In this document: positions 23,107-34,993 of the stretch, one piece after another | How positions within the stretch are numbered: the first letter of the stretch is position 1 | Layout of the letters: each line of letters begins with the position of its first letter | From: Hofstenia miamia | Lineage: Eukaryota > Xenacoelomorpha > Acoela | Reading direction: 5' to 3' | Length of the DNA: 64,000 bases | NCBI GenBank assembly: GCA_004352715.1 | Contig: SCFE01000002.1 | Coordinates: forward strand, 1,879,624 to 1,943,623 | Program-made: the position numbers and the translations under genes | Notes under the pieces: model-generated | Database searches by the model: none | Told to the model about the DNA's origin: nothing | The model's input: only the letters and a program-made list of their open reading frames with translations

Positions 23107-24098
23107 TAAGATATACCAGAGTAGGATGGAATCAGAGAGACAAACAAGGTATAGGCAGAAGGCAATGCATGGAGAATACTGGAGGACCACAGAAAAGTGT
23201 GATAGAGAAGAGAGCAACAAGTGGTTAAAGAAGGCAGGACTGAAGAGAGAAACAGAAGCACTGATAATGGCAGCACAGGAGCAAGCAATAAGAACAAACT
23301 GGGTGAAGAAGCATATCGACAGAAGAGTAGAAGTAAGTGTAGGCTATGTAAGAAAGAGGCGGAGACAGTAGATAATCTGATAGCAGGGTGTGACAAGTTG
23401 GCACAGAATGAGTATAAGTTCAGGCATGACAAGGTGGGAAGAATGGTACACTGGAGTTTGAGCAGGCAGCATGGGTTAGAAGCAGGAGACAAGTGGTATG
23501 TGCACAAGCCACAGGGCATCATAGAAAATGAGGAGGTTAAGATACTGTGGGACTTCAACATACAGACGAGCAAAGTGATAGAAGCACGGAGGCCNNNNNN
23601 NNNNNNNNNNNNNNNNNNNNNNAAGCAGGAGACAAGCCACAGGGCGTCATAGAAAATGAGGAGGTTAAGATACTGTGGGACTTCAACATACAGACGAGCA
23701 AAGTGATAGAAGCACGGAGGCCGGACATAGTAGTGGTAGACAAAGAGAAAAGATTAGGAACAGTGATAGACATAGCAGTACCAAAGGACAGAAATGTAGA
23801 AAGCAAGGAGAAAGAGAAGATAGACAAGTACAGAGAGTTAGCAGAGGAAATAGAAAGGCTGTGGAAGTTAAAGAAAGTTGAAGTAGTCCCAGTAGTTGTA
23901 GGAGCACTAGGAGCAGTGAGTAAGAAGCATAAGAGATACTTGGAGGAGTTGGGAGTACCAAAGTGGGGAGGAGCAGTAGCACAGAAGGCAGCATTGTTAG
24001 GAACAGCTAGAGTCCTGAGGAAAGCTCTCAGACTCCCTGGAAACTGGTGAGTTCCTCGAGCTGAGAGGGATACCCGCATGAAGCTGTGAGATGCAAGG
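23105..24098 (+). pseudogene. R4/Dong-like LINE: zinc finger and restriction-like endonuclease
   Basis: C-terminal part of a LINE whose endonuclease is of the restriction-enzyme-like type. Order seen: MHGEYWRTTEK (23168) and KRETEALIMAAQEQAIRTNW, a finger CRLCKKEAETVDNLIAGC (about 23338-23392; the usual His reads Asn), DKWYVHKPQGI, RPDIVVVDK with DIAVP (about 23717-23790, the PD-(D/E)xK core), VVPVVVGALGAVSKKHKRYL, and ALLGTARVLRKALRL before the stop at 24048. A frame change near 23220 and the 28-N gap at 23595-23622 interrupt it. About 100 bases are present on both sides of the gap. In the family this nuclease nicks the target for target-primed reverse transcription. Confidence 0.85.
23595..23622. 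other. Assembly gap with duplicated flanks
   Basis: 28 N. The sequence before it (about 23481-23594) and after it (23623-23722) is nearly the same, which suggests an unresolved join rather than a real insertion. Confidence 0.8.
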
Positions 24099-24203
24099 TT
24101 AATAACAATAATATTATTTATAATTTTTCTAAATAGATTTTTGTGGTTTTGTAGTTTATAGTTTACGTACTAGTTTACTGTGGCAATAAATTGCTTTTGA
24201 ACA

Positions 24204-24240
24204 TAATAATAATAATTATAATAATCATAATAATAATCGT
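24204..24240. repeat. AAT-rich microsatellite between two LINE pieces
   Basis: Imperfect ATA/AAT units separate the 3' end of one R4/Dong-like copy from the 5' piece of another. Confidence 0.8.
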
Positions 24241-24965
24241 AATAAGTTGGCAGGTAGCTCCATGTGTACAGGCTCAACTGTGCAAGTTGTGATAAGTCAA
24301 CATCAAAGCTTATTACAAAACTGAATGACTTAGTTCACATATTAGGAAGCACACGAAAGTCTTAGTGGGCAACTTCATATGGCAAGGTTCGAATTAAATT
24401 AAAGTTCAAAAGGCAGGAGGCTTCATGAGCTTTGCTTAGCAATTTCTTAGACCAATAGAAGTCCAAAATTAAGCAAAACAGAAAAACACAGATGTAATTA
24501 ATGATAGAATTTTGGAAAACAGATGCAAACCACAATTGCGAGTGCGGACTTCAGATGTTGCTGGATAGGATTGACAAAAGAGATTTAACTATAGCATAAA
24601 TGAGCAGATGAACCAAACTAAGCCGAATTTGGGTGTTACAGAAGAAGCAGGCCAGAAGGTAGGGCTATAGGAAGAGAATGTTGGAAGAATGGAAGAAAGC
24701 ATTTAGATGATTAGAAGCTATTGAGTAAACTTTGCAAGACAAGTGAGAAATTAGCAACTGGGTCAGAGTAAGAGGAAGATAGAGTTTCACAAGATATACC
24801 ATTTGAAGATGAAGAGAGGGAGTTGGGTGACAGACATACCAGAACCAGAAAGAATATGGTACAGACATCATGCAGATGCTGAGAAACATATGGCACAAGC
24901 AATGCAGCTAAGAGACAATTTGAAGATATGTAACAAGAGAAATAATTATATAATGAACAAGATCT
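24241..24965 (+). pseudogene. R4/Dong-like LINE 5' fragment
   Basis: Matches the start of the copy at 41172: GTTGGCAGGTAGCTCCATG versus a GGGAGCCCAGTTGG-type start, then shared blocks (ACAAAACTGAATGACTT, TCCAAAATTAAGC, GGTGTTACAGAAGAAGCAGG at about 24634). No open frame remains. In the family this region holds the 5' UTR and N-terminal zinc fingers; none is readable here. It begins directly after an AAT repeat. Confidence 0.6.
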
Positions 24966-26583
24966 AACACAATATAGACATGAAATCAAGGGGTCCTAAT
25001 CATTTTGTATTTGGCTTTCTTGTTGTCAATTGCAAAACAATTGCTATCAGAAACTCAATTTGCAAAATTCATTCATCATCAGACTGCAATGAACAGTAGG
25101 AAATGCAGGCACCAACTGCACATATAATTGCATTATTTATTAAGAGATGATACCACCATTTCCTTACAGGAATTTTGAATTGATTACTTTCAAGAAATCT
25201 GCTTAGTATATCAACTCCAGCCATTTCATGACTATAAGCTGGTATAGGGCTTACAACTTGTTGGCAAATATCTCTATATTGGACGTTGGTTCAACACTAA
25301 GGTGATTTATTTCAGCACTAAAAATACTGTTGTCATTCACTTTCTTCATAATTGAGAACAGCCTAGGATTCTTCAAATAATTTTCATCAATTTTCTTGCT
25401 TTCATCAACAAGAAAGCAGCAGTCTCTTCTGTTTCAATGTCTAGAACAATTTGATGAGAGCTAGGCTGGGAACCAGGTTTAGCTACATTAGGAAATATTT
25501 TGAATTTCATTTAAGCTTTCCATAGATTATTTTAGTCAACATTATAAATAATATATTACATGCTGTTCACATTTCTGAAAAGTATATCTTAAATATCTCA
25601 TGCAGCCAAGTTCTCTAATTATGCTCACAAAATTTAATGTTAATATAGCTGTCTGCAATTAGAAGAAGCATTTATAAAAACAATTGTAAGCATTCAAAAG
25701 AAATAAGATGCCAGATTACTCATTTTTAATGAATAAACTAAAAGCAACTTTGGAGATGGGTGTGAGGTATATTAAGAACTCGAACAATGAAGCACTAAAC
25801 AAGAAATATGAGATATATTTTGAGGAGGTGTATTACATAAGGGCACTTTTCGGAGAAATAATTACAGCCTCCCTGTGAACTGATGACTTCTATGAACTGA
25901 AAGTAACAGCAACATTAAACCTATGAGAAAGTAGAGACAATAATAAAAGTCAAATGCAATTTACTTAGAAAAAAATTCTATTATAGATAATTACAATTTA
26001 AACAAATCCAAAAATACAAATTAATAAAATTATTTCATAATAATATAAAGATTTTGTTGGTGCATAGGAGTGTGAAATTCACCTGTGCGTACTTAAGTAG
26101 GTGTTTAATATTGGCTGTGTTTTAAATATCTAAGGTATGCTACATGCTTTCAAGTGTACATTGTTTTATAAATATTATTAAATATTACAATTATAATTTT
26201 TTTGAAAACATTTTGAAAAAAATAATTTCAATGGTTGCAAAATTTGCTAACATAGTACAGAAGTTCTATAAAATTTGAATGTGTGTAGCAATGTATAACT
26301 AATGCTTTTGCAATAATGCAAAAAATTCAATTCCACCAGCAAAATAAGAAAAAATCTAGAAAATTATCAATCATAGTTCTTGCAGAGTAAATATTATATT
26401 CAAGCTTGTTTTAAAAAAATTTCAAATAATTGCAAGACCTAGATACATTCTTCAATTTGTGAATTATATTTACATTATTTATGTAATAATGCACCTTGAA
26501 GCTATTGTTTTCAGACCAATACTTAAGACCTGCTTAAGTCTCTTCCTACAAACAGAATAACTTAAGTAGTTTTTGAAATAAAC
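24966..26583. other. Intron stretch with a possible LINE tail remnant
   Basis: Mostly unrecognised. Around 25840-25930 AGCCTCCCTGTGAACTGATG resembles the end of the R4/Dong-like LINE (CTCCCTGGGAACTGGTGAG at 24030 and 36240), so 25690-25930 may be an old tail copy. A donor-like CAGGTGAATT on the minus strand near 26092 has stops directly upstream and is not an exon. Confidence 0.4.
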
Positions 26584-26684
26584 ATTTAAGGCAGGAGTGG
26601 TCAACCTGTGGCACATGCGCCAAATGTGGCGCATTGCCAGATTAGGATTGGCGCATTCCAACCTTGAAGTAGGGCAGTAGGCGC

Positions 26685-27483
26685 CAGAGGTGCCGATTAT
26701 GGTATGGTACCATACCATTATGTACCATATTATGGATAGCATAATGGTGTGTTAGGAAAAACATTCATAGCCATTATGGATGGTGAACTTAAAAATATGG
26801 CCATTATGGAAATCCATAAATTTATTTTTACAAATACAGAATTTATAATTAATTTCAATAAAACTGTTAAATTTAGTGTCATATATCTTATATTTCTAAT
26901 AATTGAATGGGTATAAATGTGCATTTTGCAAATATTTTGAACCGAAAAACATTTTGTTAAGATAACAATTTTTAAAAGTGTTGCAAAAGTTTAGTAAGCA
27001 GTTTCAGCGGATTTTAAACAAATACTAAAGATGAAGTTGGTTCCTATTTGTAATTGTGGACTGACAGTTAATTTGTTTCAAAATTTATAATGCTTGCGGA
27101 TAACAAACACATTGTGTTCAAAAACAAACAAAAAATAATTTGTTTATTTTAAAATTTGTTTCTGAATGTTTCAAAATGATTCTGCGACCTAGTGAATTGC
27201 TTGTACCTTGTGATATCACTACAATTTCATACTACACAAAAATGGTTGTCTTTTAATTGCAGCTTGCAATTTGTTATTTGTGTAATTAAGTATTACAAAT
27301 CAATCTATTTAATTTTACGTATTATCTATTTAATCTAATTAATTATGTATTAACACATGTGTTTTACGTCTATTTCACCATATTATGGCCACAATGTATG
27401 GGCAAAATTTAAAATATGACGATTGTGGATGGTTAAGAAATTTGGCGTTACCATATATGGCCATACAATAAACGAGAGCCCTG
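26685..27483. mobile_element. Nested non-autonomous hAT-like element
   Basis: A 799-bp insertion inside the larger hAT element. The 8-bp target duplication GTAGGCGC is perfect at 26677-26684 and 27484-27491. The ends read CAGAGGTGCCG and, reversed, CAGGGCTCTCG. The interior is AT-rich with ATGG/CCAT-rich subterminal words (GGTATGGTACCATACC at 26700-26715, CCATATATGGCCATAC near 27451) and no ORF. The perfect duplication implies it is younger than its host element. Confidence 0.85.
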
Positions 27484-27814
27484 GTAGGCGCACAGTATCC
27501 GTAGGCTGTACACATTTCTCATTGAAGACTTTCATTCAATTTATAATGGGGAAGATGTGATGGAATCGAGTCAAGTCAGTGACTAATCCAGTGTTCTTGG
27601 GTAAGATCACTCACTAACACTAAGACTTCCTGCTCAATAGGGACACAATACCTGCTGAATTCGACGTGAAACTTGACGTTTGACAAGAGCGCATATCGCG
27701 AAAACGTCCCACAATGGAAAAAGTGCAATGTAGTACGGGTAAGTTCGAGGAGAGATCTTAACGCATTGGGCAAAAATTAAACTTTGCATTTATTTATTTC
27801 AGGTACCCATCAGA

Positions 27815-29550
27815 GTGAACAATGAGCAAAAGAAAGGCAGATGTGATATTAAACGGGAATTTAATAAACAATGGGAAAATGAGTTTTTATTTATAGCAAG
27901 TCCGTCAGGAAAGCCGTTTTGCACTGTTTGTGAAATTGCTTTATCACAGAATAGAAAACATGATCTTAAAAGACACTATACAACAGAGCACCAGGCTGGA
28001 ATAGAAGGGAAAAGCTTTTGCTTGGGTCTGAGTTACGGAAAGAATATGTGGCTGAGAAAAAGGAAGAAATCAGAAGAAGACAACACGCATTACGTACAAA
28101 AAGTTGTGAAAGTTTGGCAAGGACAGCAGCTTCTTATGAAATTGCTTTAATGCTGGCGAAAAGAAGGAAGCCTTTCTCTGATGGAGAAGAAATTGTTAAG
28201 CCTTGTCTTAATATATTTGCTAAACGTGTTGGTGACAAAAATACTGAAAGTAAAGTAGACAAACTAGAATTATCCAAGCAGGCAGTTACTAGACGTATCG
28301 AGGAGTTATCTCATGATGTATCTAACCAACTAAAAGACCATGTCCATTTCTGTACTTGTTTTTCTTTAGCTTTGGACGAATCAACTGATATATGTGGTAA
28401 ACCCCAGTTATCTATTTTTATAAGAGGAACTGACACTCATTTTAACGTTTTTGAAGAACGTATAAATCTCGAGTTGCTTTATGGAAGAACAAGAGGTTCA
28501 AACATATTTGACAAAATGAATTCATGCTTAGAAAATCTACAATTAGATTACAGTAACTCATCAGTGTGTGCACTGACGGAGCGCCAGCAATGACTGGTAA
28601 AGTCGCCGGGGCTACAATCATGATTCAAAACTTCATAAATCGCCCTCTTCTAAAATATCATTGTATTATACATTTGAAGCATGTCATGTAACCAGTTGTT
28701 AAATGTGTGCAAAAGCATTCAATAGACGAGAATTCAGTGAATATTGTGAAATATTAGATACAGAATATGGCAACCTTATTCTTCATTGTGAGGTGCGCTG
28801 GCTTTCTAGAGGACAGGTACTGGCTAGGTTTTGGAAATTGAAATAATTTTCTAGAAGAGGGAAATGAGCTCCCTGAGGAACGAGCACTTTTAATTGATGA
28901 CAACTGGTTATTCGAATTGGCTTTCTTAGTTGATATTACCGGACATCGCAATGATCTCAATTTGAAACTACAGGGCAAGAACAAACTGATTCCTGCCTTG
29001 GTATATGATATTAAATTAATGCATTCAAGATGAAATTAGAAATTCAGGATTCGAAACAGTTTCCACATTTAAAAGAGCAGAATGAATGTACTGCAGCTAT
29101 TGAAAATTTGGGGAAATGTGTTGAAAAAAGGAAGTTATTACAAGATTCATTTGAAAATAGTTTTTGTGACTTTGTTAAAGAAGAAAGTTACATAGTCGCA
29201 TTTCTAAATCTATTTTTACTATATATTGAAAATGCCCAGTAACACAAATAGAACTAATTGACTTGAAAATGAAATATGATGAGCATTCCTCAGCATCAAA
29301 GGCTTGTGGTATAATTAATTTTTGGCGGGTATTACCTTGCAAAAATTTCTCCGAACTAAGATAATTTGCCCAAACTTATCTCTATCATTTCGGATCGACA
29401 TATACATGTTAAAAGTCAATTATTAAAAGTAAAACTATATTGCATTTGACTGATTCAAATTTGAAAAATTCCTTGTTGCTTTCACTCACCAATTTAACTC
29501 CAAACATTGAAAGACTGGCGAATTCGAAGCATATGCAAATATCTCATTAA
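27815..29550 (+). pseudogene. hAT transposase pseudogene (BED finger, ZBED/GTF2IRD2-like)
   Basis: Decayed hAT-family transposase resembling the lineage that gave rise to vertebrate ZBED5-like and GTF2IRD2-like proteins. Domains in order: a BED-type finger CTVCEIALSQ...LKRHYTTEH (about 27920-27990); SELRKEYVAEKKEEIRR; ASYEIALMLAKRRKPFSDGE (28129-28185); LSKQAVTRRIEELSHDVSNQ; FSLALDESTDICGKPQLSIF (about 28361-28420, first catalytic Asp); CTDGAPAMTG (about 28569-28597, second Asp); EVRWLSRGQVL (about 28791); LKEQNECTAAIENLGK; and a QISH-type end near 29550. Frame changes at about 28015 and 28570 and later stops (28688, 29240) make it non-functional. Confidence 0.85.
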
Positions 29551-30053
29551 CTAAGGGTAACTTTTTTATCTGATATTATTTACATGTATATGTACACTCG
29601 TCTATTAATTAAATATAGTGCTTATTTCTATAAATCTGTCTTCTTTATCTGATATTATTTTCATGTACATGTATATACTAATTAAATATACTACTTATGT
29701 CTATAAACAGTTCTCACAAATAGACGGAAATATAAAGGCTGTGTGGCGCATCTGAGCATGTGAGTTTAAAAATTAGCGCATTGTATGCAAGGGCTGGCCA
29801 CCCCTGATCTAAGGTGTAATCTTGGAAATGTTGGCCAAATATTTATTTATAGAGATTTTAATTCACATAGCAGCAAGTATATATTTATTTTTACAGTTTA
29901 CAAGAAAAGACATAATTAGCCTTGGAAAATTAAACTAAGACCTAGCAAACCTTCGTTGAAAAACACATAGTTTTCTGGTTTAAAACTTGCACATTATTCT
30001 AGGCAGCAACTTAAAAAACTTGTGTGACTTTATGAACATCTTGTGTATAGTAC

Positions 30054-30308
30054 CTGTGTAAGTTGTTACTTCTGATTCTTCACTAGTTATTTCCTGATAT
30101 ACAGCAGTTGCCAAGACTTTGTATTGAGTACTTGCTAATAATGAACTAAAAGTCTTTGTAGTCACACCAGCTGAAAGACTTAAGGGTGTACATTTACTAT
30201 CAGAATATATGCAGACTTGAAACTTTGATGATGTTGAGTTTTCTGTTAAGTTTACAGCAATTTGCCCAGTTGTACGGCTTGTAACAGAAATATAAGGAGC
30301 AGAAGGGC
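30054..30308 (-). CDS. FN3-like domain exon (F)
   Basis: A 255-bp exon (85 codons), acceptor TTACTTAG, donor GTACTA, phase 1-1. The domain starts GPSAPYISVTSRTTGQI, carries the cysteine pair in FQVCIYSDSKC (a shorter hairpin than its paralogues), then FSSLLASTQYKVLATAVYQ, and ends TTYTG. All six FN3-like exons share the phase, so any could be added, skipped or duplicated without shifting the frame. About 11 kb of intron with several TEs separates it from exon E. Confidence 0.82.
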
Positions 30309-30662
30309 CTAAGTAAAAATTTAAAATCAATAATTTGTTTCAGATTTAATGTGTAGAGAAATGCAAAATCCTAGCTACAAAAATGTATTAAGTAAACATA
30401 TATTTAAATGATTGTTTTAATGTTTAACAGCATACAAATGTCACTACGAAGTTCCAGATATATACATGTATTAATACAAAACATGATTTTACAAATTTTT
30501 GCAATAAATTTCTATTGTCAGATTTAGCATTCTTCATTTATATTTGAAAAATTCACTTATATTTCAGAGTAATGTTGCGAATTATTTTCTGGAGTCGATA
30601 TAGAGAGATTTATAGGATATATTTGAAGAATGAATGCTACTGTTTTTTGAAAAAAACTTACC

Positions 30663-30706
<44 letters not shown>

Positions 30707-32444
30707 GTGAGCATTAAATCAACCCAAAGGTTTTCCTTCTAAGGGATTTTACATTTCTATGACTGGATGCACTACTTGTGATAATTACATATTAATATTG
30801 TTAAAAATATTAATACAATTTTATTTGTTGAATTTACTTAAGAAAGTAGCAATTTTCAAATATTTTCAAATAACATTAAATATATAAAAAATCAAAAACA
30901 GAATGTCTGAGGCATTTAATGTCACAAGGTACATGCAGATGGAAGGTGAAAATTAAACATGCTTTTTCTCTTCTTTAAGCTTAGTGATCCTATACCTACA
31001 TTTCAGTTTAACATATGAGAAGATAGTAAGGTTCAAATAGATGGATTACTGTGGTTGCCAAATAAAATATATTTGATTTAAAATAATGAATAATGCAATG
31101 CAAATCTTTGTTTATAGAAATCAAAAGTAAAGCTCTATGTAGTTGCAAAAAGTAAATAGAATCATAAAACAAATAATGAATACTCTAAGTTAATATTTTC
31201 CAATTGCTGATGCAGCAGTTACATTCCCTTTTTTGTTCAGATGCCTGTTAGGTAGCTTTTCCTAGGACTTTTTTCTTTCCAGATTTTGCAAAGCATAACA
31301 TTAATTTGAAAAGTTAACAGATCAATTTTTAAAATGTGTTAGTTTTGCACTTTGAATTTTGACTTGTGACAACAGTGATAATAAATTTAGTCAGTTCTAT
31401 CATTGAAAATCTTGCAATCCAGAAAGCATAGATTTTTTTTAAATGAAATTAATTGATCTGATTAAATATAATTTTAAATTTTTATCCAATTTTCAAAAAT
31501 GTGTGTCACTTTATTACTGTGTCATCCATATTTGTTCAACTTCTCACTGTAAACACTTTAGATGCTATAGTAATGACAACCTTAGAATTGCAGGAGCTTG
31601 GGTGAAGAAAACAATTACTAATAAATGCATCATCCCACAATGAGTACCATTCCAACCATGAGAAATAGGATGTGACATGAGTAGTTAGCAATTGGTAGAA
31701 TCAGGACAAGAAATGATAGGTAAGTAAATAACTTCTAGATTTCAAAAGATGGAAGTCACACAACATTTCGTCAACACTTGAGGACTGGTTGTGACTTTTG
31801 AAGAATGTTGAGGTAGCAAAAGCATTTGTTTGGTCAATAAGGGCAGTATATTATATGCAGAAATATTGGAGTAGCAAGATTCCAAAGGATGATTTTACAG
31901 AAAGTAGCTTTTCATAAGAAAAGCTTTTTTAAAAATTAATGATGTTTCCAATCTGAGTGTAGTTCCAATAAATATCTGTGAAAGTAACATGACATATGTA
32001 AAGCACTCAGATGCATTGAAAACTTGTGAATTCTCGAATTTGAGTGTAATATCAATATCTAGTTGTGAATGTGTGGGAATGTTAATAATGAGATTATATA
32101 ATTAGGATTTTTATTTTATAAAAATGATGTGAGAAAATTAAAAAATTGCTGAAAATTATTGCTAAAGTTAATAAAAAAATTCAAATAGCTTTTTAATGCA
32201 ACTAGTGTTCATAGGTGATCATCATTTTGTAAAATTCAAAAAATCACACAGAAAGTGTTCAAGTCAATGAAAAGCATCAAAAAATGAGGTTCTTATTTGT
32301 CTTTCAATGGTAAAAGAATAAAGTCAATGTTTGTGGTTGATTATCACATTGTTGATGTTGGAAAATGCAAATAAATATGAAAGAAAATAACAATGACATC
32401 ACAAATCCACACAAATTCTTTTTTAATAATTACTATTCACTTAC
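30309..32444. other. Intron stretch with (TA)n
   Basis: No gene seen. A TA run lies at 30665-30698, next to a donor-like ACTTACCTGCA (minus sense CAG/GTAAGT), but no open domain precedes it. A weak repeat-like patch at 31640-31900 is unassigned. Confidence 0.5.
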
Positions 32445-32693
32445 CTGTGTAACTGGTTATACTTGCAGCAGCACTTTCTATATTTCCTAATGTCTGAGTA
32501 GCACTGATGGTGTACTGACTACTTGGAGTAAGTCCTGAAATAATATTTGCTCCAGATGATGCAGATATGTTTGGTGTGCATGAAGTTTCCAAAGTATAGC
32601 AAATACTAAAAATTGCATCAGAAATTCCAGATATATCAACAGTAATTGAATCCATAGTTGCTTCATCTAAGGCAACTGTTGGCTGCCCAGGTG
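32445..32693 (-). CDS. FN3-like domain exon (G), most upstream seen
   Basis: A 249-bp exon (83 codons), acceptor ATATTTTAG, donor GTAAGT, phase 1-1. The domain begins APGQPTVALDEATMDSI, with the cysteine pair in IFSICYTLETSC, then SGLTPSSQYTISATQTL and a terminal SYTG. It is the most diverged of the six, with a standard L-T-P-x-x-x-Y FN3 core. It enters in phase 1, so at least one earlier exon with the signal peptide must lie at higher coordinates or beyond the window; none could be identified. Confidence 0.8.
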
Positions 32694-33989
32694 CTAAAAT
32701 ATAGGATATTATTCATCACTTTACCAAATTAATACAATAAACTAAATTTTGATATTTATCTCAGCACTAATGGTGAATGCGGGAATTTATTTCAGTGAAA
32801 CTCATATAGTTTCACAGTGGAGGCATTCTAGTAAATTTATAAACAGGAAAATACACAAGATTTTCTGATAGAGGCATATAAGTTGTGAATAATTTAAGTG
32901 AAAAGTGTGGGGCTTAGCCTAAGTAATTTTCACAATATTGCAAATCTAAGCTGTAAAAAAGCATCTGACATTCTTTGTTTAGTATATTTTTTAGTTTTTA
33001 CAGAACTTTTTTTGAATTAATCAATTAAAGTCTATGTTGAAATCCTGTAAGCAGAAATTCCAGCATGTTCCCTTTTTTGTGTATGCCATTGCTTATTGCC
33101 CAAAAAGTACTTGGCTTTATCCAAGACAAAATATAGAAACACTAACAATAGCCTCTACTTTGAATTATTAGAGTAGATTATTTTGCAGCCTATTTTTACC
33201 CACTAATAAGCATAACACATTGTGGCATAATCAAGGAAATCAAGATGGTTCATGGAAAACCAAAAAGATGAATTTCATCAAAGAAAGAATAAATAATTCC
33301 AAATAGCACTGGAGACATTTGATTTTTTCAAATGAGTTGATGGTAATCACCAGAGGATGTACATCAAAATTGCACGTCTGGCAAGAAATCACCTGTGAAT
33401 TTTTTTTGTTAGAAAACAATGCAAAAACCAAAAAAAGAATTTTGAATGCGTAGCTTTCACTTGACACAGAATTGCTGAAAGACTGTATGAATTGATGCCT
33501 TTTAACAATTTAAGTTATTAAAATGAAGGGTCTTGTCACTAAGTAATTATTTGTTTTTAAATTTCTTTGATATCCTTATTTTTCAATTCATAGTCAACAT
33601 TTTTATTTGCTTTTTAAATGTTTAACTGCAAAACTTTTTCATGCACAGTTGAATTGACGAATGGCTCTATATGTTCTTACAACAAAATTGCTCTAAAATT
33701 TTGTAAGGCCATAGCCATACCTATGTACAAACATATCCACTACTCCCTATCATTAACTTGTGGAATAAATAATGGAGGGAAAATCAAATAAAGTAATGAA
33801 TCAGTGCTGATAGAAATAGAATTTTGAAGGATGTTGATGCAAGCAGTGATGATGGAACATTGAAAAAACACATAAAATGACTAATACAAAAGTTTCAGAA
33901 TGCCCTTTGGATATCAACAGAAATGAGATTGAGCATCAGATTTCCAGATGGCAAAGATAGAACTGTGACTCACCAAACATCTCAGTGCA
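32694..33989. other. Stretch with half of an inverted repeat, otherwise nothing seen
   Basis: The 38 bases at 33196-33233 are an exact reverse complement of 34956-34993 (see that feature). The rest shows no supported gene or TE. Confidence 0.5.
33196..33233. repeat. 38-bp inverted repeat, left copy
   Basis: Starts TTACCCACTAATAAGC and ends TGTGGCATAATCA. Its right copy (34956-34993, reversed) spans the exact junction between LINE coding sequence and the start of an LTR, so this copy carries both pieces although neither LINE nor LTR continues on its sides. Confidence 0.85.
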
Positions 33990-34968
33990 TTGAGCTGTTC
34001 TCAGTGTGTGATGTGCTCTTAATTAATTTAGTGCATTTATTGCTCTGGTTATGAATTATTAGAGCAATAAATAAAAAAATTGCACAACCTGACTGTGTTA
34101 GCTTGTTATGTTCCTTACAGATGATAACCTGACATTTCTACAAATACATAACACTCCTGCTAAATACATGTGAGCAATCAATGCTGTTGGTAGAAATAGA
34201 ATGGCTTTTAGGTTGATATTTAGGTCTTCACAAATTGTCATTTAATCGTCACCTCACACATGTAATAAATATTGATGCTCATAGGCGCCTTGTATGTATA
34301 AAATGGATTATTATCATACCATAAGAATTTGGATCTAAAACAAAGGGTTAGCCTAAGGAAATCTTTCCAGCTATTTGTTGACAATTTGTTACTCATGTGA
34401 GTGAATCAGTAGGTAAGCTAAATAATGAAAAATCCCTAGGCCTACACCTAACCTAAGAGCGCACATTGGTTCCAAGCTACCAGCTGCAGCATGTGATGAA
34501 TGGCTGATTGTGCAGTGGCTCCAAATGTCCTTTAAGTGAATGCGGGGACCACTTGAGAACTACTCATGTGCTCAAATGATTTAGCTTTCTATTATCATTA
34601 CTAATCAAACCTGATATAAAGTAAAATTAATTCATCACCTTCTACATTTATCACACTACATTTATAATAAAATTTGCACAAACAATTATAAACAGCTAAC
34701 ATGTACCTGTTTCTTGGTTTTACATTGTTTACATTTCCTTTGTCTGCTGATTTTATGCAATGTCACTATTAATTAGCTGTAGTGAGTTCGTATTATTATT
34801 TTTGCCAAATGATTTGCCAATAAGCAGTATGTCATAACTGCACTTGGTTAAATTTACAAATTATCATAAAGGATAATTAGGTTGATTTACAAAAGGGAAT
34901 TATGAAATAAATTACAGTTTATTATTAGTCTTTGTTTCTTTTTCCATTTTCCAACTGATTATGCCACA
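33990..34968 (-). mobile_element. LTR fragment of a Ty3/gypsy element
   Basis: In minus sense it starts TGTGGCATAATC at 34968, the start of the gypsy LTRs at 53193 and 57701. It follows their sequence for about 0.98 kb (for example ATTTAGTGCATTTATTGCTC, AATAGCTTGTTATG-like and AACAATCAATAC-like blocks also present at 56830-57000). The far end (U5) is not recognisable, so it is truncated near 33990. It is inserted into a minus-strand LINE exactly within the Ile-Ser-Ile-Thr coding block. Confidence 0.7.
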
Positions 34969-34993
34969 ATGTGTTATGCTTATTAGTGGGTAA
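34956..34993. repeat. 38-bp inverted repeat, right copy (LINE/LTR junction)
   Basis: In minus sense, 25 bases of LINE (encoding NYPLISIT) followed by 13 bases of LTR start. Exact reverse complement of 33196-33233. Confidence 0.85.

Larger units (their letters stand above)
26592..29806 (+). mobile_element. hAT element with inverted ends and 8-bp target duplication
   Basis: It begins CAGGAGTGGTCAACC and ends with the reverse complement of CAGGGGTGGCCAGCC. Flanks are ATTTAAGG (26584-26591) and ATCTAAGG (29807-29814), an 8-bp duplication with one mismatch. Subterminal GTGGCGCAT-type words occur at both ends. It contains the transposase pseudogene at 27815-29550 and a second, nested hAT-like element at 26685-27483. 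It sits in the host gene's intron, opposite in orientation to the host gene. Confidence 0.88.

Noticed and set aside
22926-24079. Minus-strand ORFs of 103-215 codons opposite the R4/Dong-like LINE
   Set aside because: Leu/Ser/Pro-rich shadows of the plus-strand LINE frame. Only the last about 45 codons of the 22926-23573 frame (left of the TAA run) belong to a real LINE relic.
26085-26110. Possible FN3 exon end (minus sense CACAG/GTGAAT)
   Set aside because: Stop codons directly upstream in the required phase and no domain motif.
30655-30700. Donor-like sequence (minus sense CAG/GTAAGT) beside a TA run
   Set aside because: No open domain lies upstream on the minus strand; only TA repeat.
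34695-34715. Donor-like AAACAG/GTACAT on the minus strand
   Set aside because: Lies in the LTR fragment at 33990-34968.
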